Assembly: GCA_900544465.1 (NCBI GenBank)
Contig: UQVT01000085.1
Span: forward strand, 1-8,031
From: an uncultured Collinsella sp.
Lineage (GTDB): Bacteria; Actinomycetota; Coriobacteriia; Coriobacteriales; Coriobacteriaceae
Direction of reading: 5' to 3'
DNA length: 8,031 nt
A program made the translations under genes and the position numbers. Under the pieces are notes generated by a model that made no database searches, had not been told where the DNA came from, and was given only the letters and a program-made list of their open reading frames with translations. Position 1 is the first letter of the stretch. Each line of letters opens with the position of its first letter. Positions 6,379-8,031 of this stretch are shown here, one piece after another.

Positions 6379-6509
6379 CCTGGGAGGGACGAGGGCTTAG
6401 CTCCCCAATCTTTCCGCAGGGGGCAAAAAGCCTCGCCGCACGAAGTGCGCAGCGAGGCTTTTTGCATGCCCGAGGACGATTGGGGAGCTAAGCCCTCGTC
6501 CCTCCCCGG
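6379..6509. repeat. Long nested inverted repeat, 131 nt, flanking the terminator
   Basis: The arms 6382-6410 and 6478-6506 are perfect reverse complements over 29 bp. Allowing one T/C mismatch (6381/6507), they extend to 32 bp (6379-6410 and 6478-6509). Each arm is separated from the inner terminator hairpin by exactly 12 nt (6411-6422 and 6466-6477), and these spacers are not complementary to each other. The left arm starts GGGAGGGACGAGG and ends GCTCCCCAATC. No target-site duplication is seen at the edges, and no T-tract follows the outer arms, so they are not themselves a terminator. Candidates are a dispersed palindromic repeat (REP/MITE-like), a cruciform-forming site or an mRNA 3'-end protective structure shared by the two convergent genes. 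Confidence 0.85.
6423..6465. terminator. Bidirectional Rho-independent terminator
   Basis: GCAAAAAGCCTCGC (6423-6436) pairs perfectly with GCGAGGCTTTTTGC (6452-6465). An inner stem CGCAC/GTGCG (6437-6441, 6445-6449) with a GAA loop and a two-base CA bulge continues the hairpin. The GC-rich stem with T5 at one end and A5 at the other works as a terminator in both directions. It serves the HAD gene (plus, ending at 6318) and the aldolase gene (minus, ending at 6540). Confidence 0.9.
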
Positions 6510-6539
6510 GATATGTAGCGAGTCGGAGTACCCTTGCTG

Positions 6540-7397
6540 TTACTCTGCTTTGCCCACAGAGTTGAGGTTGGTCATGCGGATCTTAACCAGCTCGGTGATC
6601 TCGCGCATGCCCTCCTTGGCCGGCTTCTTGGGATCGAAGCAGGCGGGGTTCTCGGCCATGTAGGCCATGAAGCCCTTGGTGTAGGCCTGACGCAACTCGG
6701 TAGCGTAGTTAACCTTGCAGATGCCGTTCTTCACAGCCTCGGCGACCTGCTCATCGGGCACACCGGAGGTGCCGTGCAGGACCAGCGGCACGTCGACGGC
6801 GTCGCGGATGGCCTTGACCACGGACTGCTCGATGTGCGGATCGCTCGTGTACACACCGTGGCTGGTGCCAACGCCAATAGCGAGGGAGGTGCAGCCAGTG
6901 CGCTCGACGAACTCCTTAGCCTCGGCAGGATCGGTGTAGGGGCTCTCGCCCTCAACCGCGGGGCCGTCGTCCTCCTTGCCGCCGACCTTGCCGAGCTCGG
7001 CCTCGACAGGCACGCCCATGGCGCGGCCAGCGTCGGCGACGGACTTGGTCAGGGCGATGTTGTCCTCGAAGGACTCGTGCGAGCCATCGATCATGACAGA
7101 GGTGTAGCCAGTGCGGAAAGCCTGCATGCAGCGGTCATAGCCATCGCCGTGATCGAGGTGCAGAGCGACGGGCACGGAAGCGCGCTCGGCGGCAGCCTTG
7201 ACCATGCCGTAGAAGTAGTCCAGACCAGCGGTCTTGATGGTGCCCGGGGTGGTCTGCATGATGACGGGGGACTTGGTCTCCTCGGCAGCGGCCAGAACGG
7301 CCATAACAAACTCGAGGTTCTCGACGTTGAAAGCGCCAACAGCGTAGTGGCCGGCCTGAGCGTCCTTGAGCATCTTTTCGGTGGTAACAAGTGCCAT
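6540..7397 (-). CDS. Class II ketose-bisphosphate aldolase, GatY/KbaY-like, 285 aa
   Basis: This is a cytoplasmic zinc-dependent aldolase that cleaves a ketose 1,6-bisphosphate to dihydroxyacetone phosphate and glyceraldehyde 3-phosphate. The active-site residues stand at positions known from E. coli KbaY/GatY: D82 and H83 in HLDHGDGYD, H180 in GTSHGVY, and H208 in LVLHGTSG. The flexible loop has VEAELGKVGGKEDD (131-144), and the C-terminal GICKVNYATELRQAY (225-239) favours tagatose-bisphosphate (GatY/KbaY) over typical FbaA enzymes, which have KINVNTE there. A role in glycolysis as fructose-bisphosphate aldolase remains possible, since the family overlaps in substrate. The ATG at 7397 is chosen because class II aldolases begin at M-LV and GGGAGAGGAG lies nine bases upstream; an in-frame extension to 7538 has no family resemblance. 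A DeoR-family repressor gene is divergent from it, as at several gat/aga loci. No neighbouring kinase or transporter gene is in the window. Confidence 0.9.
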   Translation of the reverse strand: MALVTTEKMLKDAQAGHYAVGAFNVENLEFVMAVLAAAEETKSPVIMQTTPGTIKTAGLDYFYGMVKAAAERASVPVALHLDHGDGYDRCMQAFRTGYTSVMIDGSHESFEDNIALTKSVADAGRAMGVPVEAELGKVGGKEDDGPAVEGESPYTDPAEAKEFVERTGCTSLAIGVGTSHGVYTSDPHIEQSVVKAIRDAVDVPLVLHGTSGVPDEQVAEAVKNGICKVNYATELRQAYTKGFMAYMAENPACFDPKKPAKEGMREITELVKIRMTNLNSVGKAE

Positions 7398-7417
7398 GAG
7401 CGTTTGCTCCTCTCCCT

Positions 7418-7440
7418 CGCCCGCATCTGGACATCGGGCG
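7418..7440 (-). promoter_or_regulatory. GC-rich hairpin in the aldolase mRNA leader
   Basis: CGCCCG (7418-7423) and CGGGCG (7435-7440) form a 6-bp all-GC stem with an 11-nt loop. In the mRNA it lies one base upstream of the GGGAGAGGAG ribosome site (7407-7416). A second, weaker stem CAAGG/CCTTG spans 7451-7467. No T-tract follows either, so they are leader structures, possibly affecting mRNA stability or translation, rather than terminators. Confidence 0.45.
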
Positions 7441-7482
7441 TAGTTGTTCACAAGGCGTTTTACCTTGCGTTTTTCTGCGTTC

Positions 7483-7488
7483 ATTGTA
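7483..7488 (-). promoter_or_regulatory. Candidate -10 element TACAAT for the aldolase gene
   Basis: On the minus strand TACAAT matches the -10 consensus in five of six positions. It would start transcription near 7476, giving a leader of about 80 nt that includes both hairpins. The region 17 bp upstream (GCGTGT) is not a recognisable -35, so an activator might be needed or the call may be wrong. Confidence 0.3.
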
Positions 7489-7603
7489 TGAAATTCAGCG
7501 GCTTTACACGCGCGAGATATTGAGCCCATGCAGGTCAATACAGTCGTTTTTGAAAAGTAAACGGAAGGAATATGAACCGAGTGGACATGTTCGATATTGA
7601 ATT

Positions 7604-7632
7604 TTGGGCGTTCAGCGTCTTTCTTTTATAGA
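7604..7632 (+). promoter_or_regulatory. Candidate promoter of the DeoR gene
   Basis: TTGGGC (7604-7609) and TATAGA (7627-7632) are spaced by the ideal 17 bp. The match is moderate (three of six and four of six). The -10 lies inside the TCTTTT/AAAAGA dyad at 7622-7637, which would allow repression by a protein bound there. Predicted start near 7639 gives a leader of about 93 nt to the ATG at 7732. Confidence 0.4.
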
Positions 7633-7637
7633 AAAGA
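7622..7637. promoter_or_regulatory. Inverted repeat over the -10, operator candidate 1
   Basis: TCTTTT (7622-7627) and AAAAGA (7632-7637) are perfect reverse complements around ATAG. The dyad covers the candidate -10 of the DeoR gene. It shares its half-site with the dyad at 7655-7675, which supports a common binding protein, most simply the DeoR-family regulator itself. Confidence 0.4.
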
Positions 7638-7654
7638 TAAGTAATCGAAAGGTG

Positions 7655-7675
7655 TTTTCTTACCCAAAAAGAAAA
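7655..7675. promoter_or_regulatory. Inverted repeat downstream of the start site, operator candidate 2
   Basis: TTTTCTT (7655-7661) and AAGAAAA (7669-7675) are perfect 7-bp reverse complements around a 7-nt spacer. Its centre lies about 35 bp from the centre of the first dyad, and the right arm belongs to the direct GAAAAT repeat. This paired arrangement fits cooperative or looping repression by a DeoR-class protein, which is inference. Confidence 0.4.
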
Positions 7676-7731
7676 TGAACGAAAATAGAGTCAACACAAT
7701 TCCTGCAAATTTAGCCGAGAATGGAGCAAGC

Positions 7732-8031
7732 ATGGCCCAAGCCACCAACCGCGCTTTTGCCGACGAACGCCGTACCGCCATTATGGAAATGCTCGATCAT
7801 AATGCCTCGGTGCAGGTGGCAGAAATCGCCCAGACCTTTGGCGTGTCCTCCGTCACCGCCCGCGCTGACCTTGACGCGCTCGCCGAAGCAGGCAAGCTGC
7901 GCCGCACACATGGTGGTGCCGTATCGCTCCACAAACGCCTAACCGTTTCCACGCAGGATCGCCGCATCAATGTCAACGTCGCCGCCAAGCAGGCCATCGC
8001 GCAAAGCGCCATCGAGCTCGTCAATGACGGC
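7732..8031 (+). CDS. DeoR/GlpR-family transcriptional repressor, N-terminal 100 aa (partial)
   Basis: This is the beginning of a sugar-phosphate-responsive repressor; the frame is open to the right edge of the window. The DeoR-type winged helix-turn-helix covers residues about 10-65. It contains ADERRTAIMEML (10-21), the recognition region VAEIAQTFGVSSVTARADLDAL (about 29-50, motif split here by its Gly-Val turn) and the family signature RRTHGGAV (57-64). A full member has about 250-260 residues, the rest being an isomerase-like sensor domain that binds a phosphorylated sugar; only its first residues are present here. TARADLDAL replaces the more usual TIRRDLDEL, so one conserved Arg is Ala. 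The ATG at 7732 has GGAG five bases upstream and gives the typical short N-terminus; ATG 7675 in the same frame is the alternative. Divergence from the GatY/KbaY-like aldolase gene suggests it controls that gene and itself. Confidence 0.88.
   Translation, partial: MAQATNRAFADERRTAIMEMLDHNASVQVAEIAQTFGVSSVTARADLDALAEAGKLRRTHGGAVSLHKRLTVSTQDRRINVNVAAKQAIAQSAIELVNDG

Larger units (their letters stand above)
7398..7731. other. Divergent control region between the aldolase and DeoR genes
   Basis: This 334-nt stretch has no convincing gene. The left third is the aldolase 5' leader, with two hairpins and a ribosome site. The right part (about 7545-7720) is markedly AT-rich and holds the presumed DeoR promoter and several TTTTCT/AGAAAA dyads. 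GAAAAT is repeated directly at 7671-7676 and 7681-7686, one helical turn apart. An in-frame ATG at 7675 could extend the DeoR protein by 19 residues but lacks a good ribosome site. Confidence 0.7.

Noticed and set aside
6379..6509. The long inverted repeat as ends of an insertion sequence
   Set aside because: Only about 67 nt lie between the arms, there is no transposase gene and no target-site duplication. A non-autonomous element remains possible but unproven.
6534..7523. 329-codon plus-strand ORF opposite the aldolase gene
   Set aside because: It is a mirror frame of a GC-rich gene, rich in Leu, Gly, Val and His as such shadows are, and the opposite strand encodes a clear class II aldolase.
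7398..7538. N-terminal extension of the aldolase by 47 residues
   Set aside because: The extension lacks family similarity, covers the leader hairpins and ribosome site, and the KbaY numbering of active-site residues fits only the ATG at 7397.
7572..7631. 19-codon ORF upstream of the DeoR gene (MNRVDMFDI...)
   Set aside because: The AAGGA is only two bases from the ATG and the ORF overlaps the better-supported DeoR promoter and dyad, so it would not be transcribed from it.

Overview
The window looks like a chromosomal segment of a moderately GC-rich actinobacterium of the class Coriobacteriia, most likely Collinsella. This rests on overall base composition, codon habit, AGGAG-type ribosome binding sites and the general look of the proteins. 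It is an inference, not a database match. No tRNA, rRNA, CRISPR array, transposase or phage gene is visible.

Layout, left to right. (1) 96-3072, minus strand: a two-gene operon for a BceAB/VraFG-type ABC transporter, with the ATPase first and the FtsX-like permease second, overlapping by 11 nt. These transporters usually protect against cell-wall-active antimicrobial peptides or sense them. The customary two-component system is not in the window and could lie to the left. (2) 3073-3220: a short divergent control region with three inverted repeats. (3) 3221-4210, plus strand: a 329-residue protein joining an N-terminal NUDIX (MutT/NudG-like) hydrolase to a C-terminal very-short-patch-repair (Vsr) endonuclease through a basic linker. 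This is the most unusual gene here. (4) 4211-4464: 254 nt without a convincing gene, holding only a possible -10 (CATAAT, 4385-4390) and the ribosome site of the next ORF. (5) 4465-4674: a possible 69-residue protein. (6) 4700-5638 and 5695-6318: an AraC-family regulator, apparently read from a leaderless mRNA, followed by a HAD-family phosphatase 56 nt downstream. (7) 6319-6539: a convergent intergenic region with a bidirectional terminator nested inside a much longer, nearly perfect inverted repeat of 131 nt. (8) 6540-7397, minus strand: a class II ketose-bisphosphate aldolase of GatY/KbaY type. (9) 7398-7731: a 334-nt AT-rich divergent control region with leader hairpins and candidate operators. 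(10) 7732 to the right edge, plus strand: the N-terminal 100 residues of a DeoR-family repressor, cut by the window.

Three functional units can be inferred: a peptide-antibiotic transporter, a mutation-avoidance enzyme standing alone, and sugar-phosphate metabolism (AraC plus HAD phosphatase; aldolase plus divergent DeoR repressor). The last pair resembles gat/aga-type loci, where a DeoR-class repressor senses a phosphorylated sugar and controls a tagatose-bisphosphate aldolase. The strongest candidates for something little described are the NUDIX-Vsr fusion and the 131-nt nested inverted repeat.
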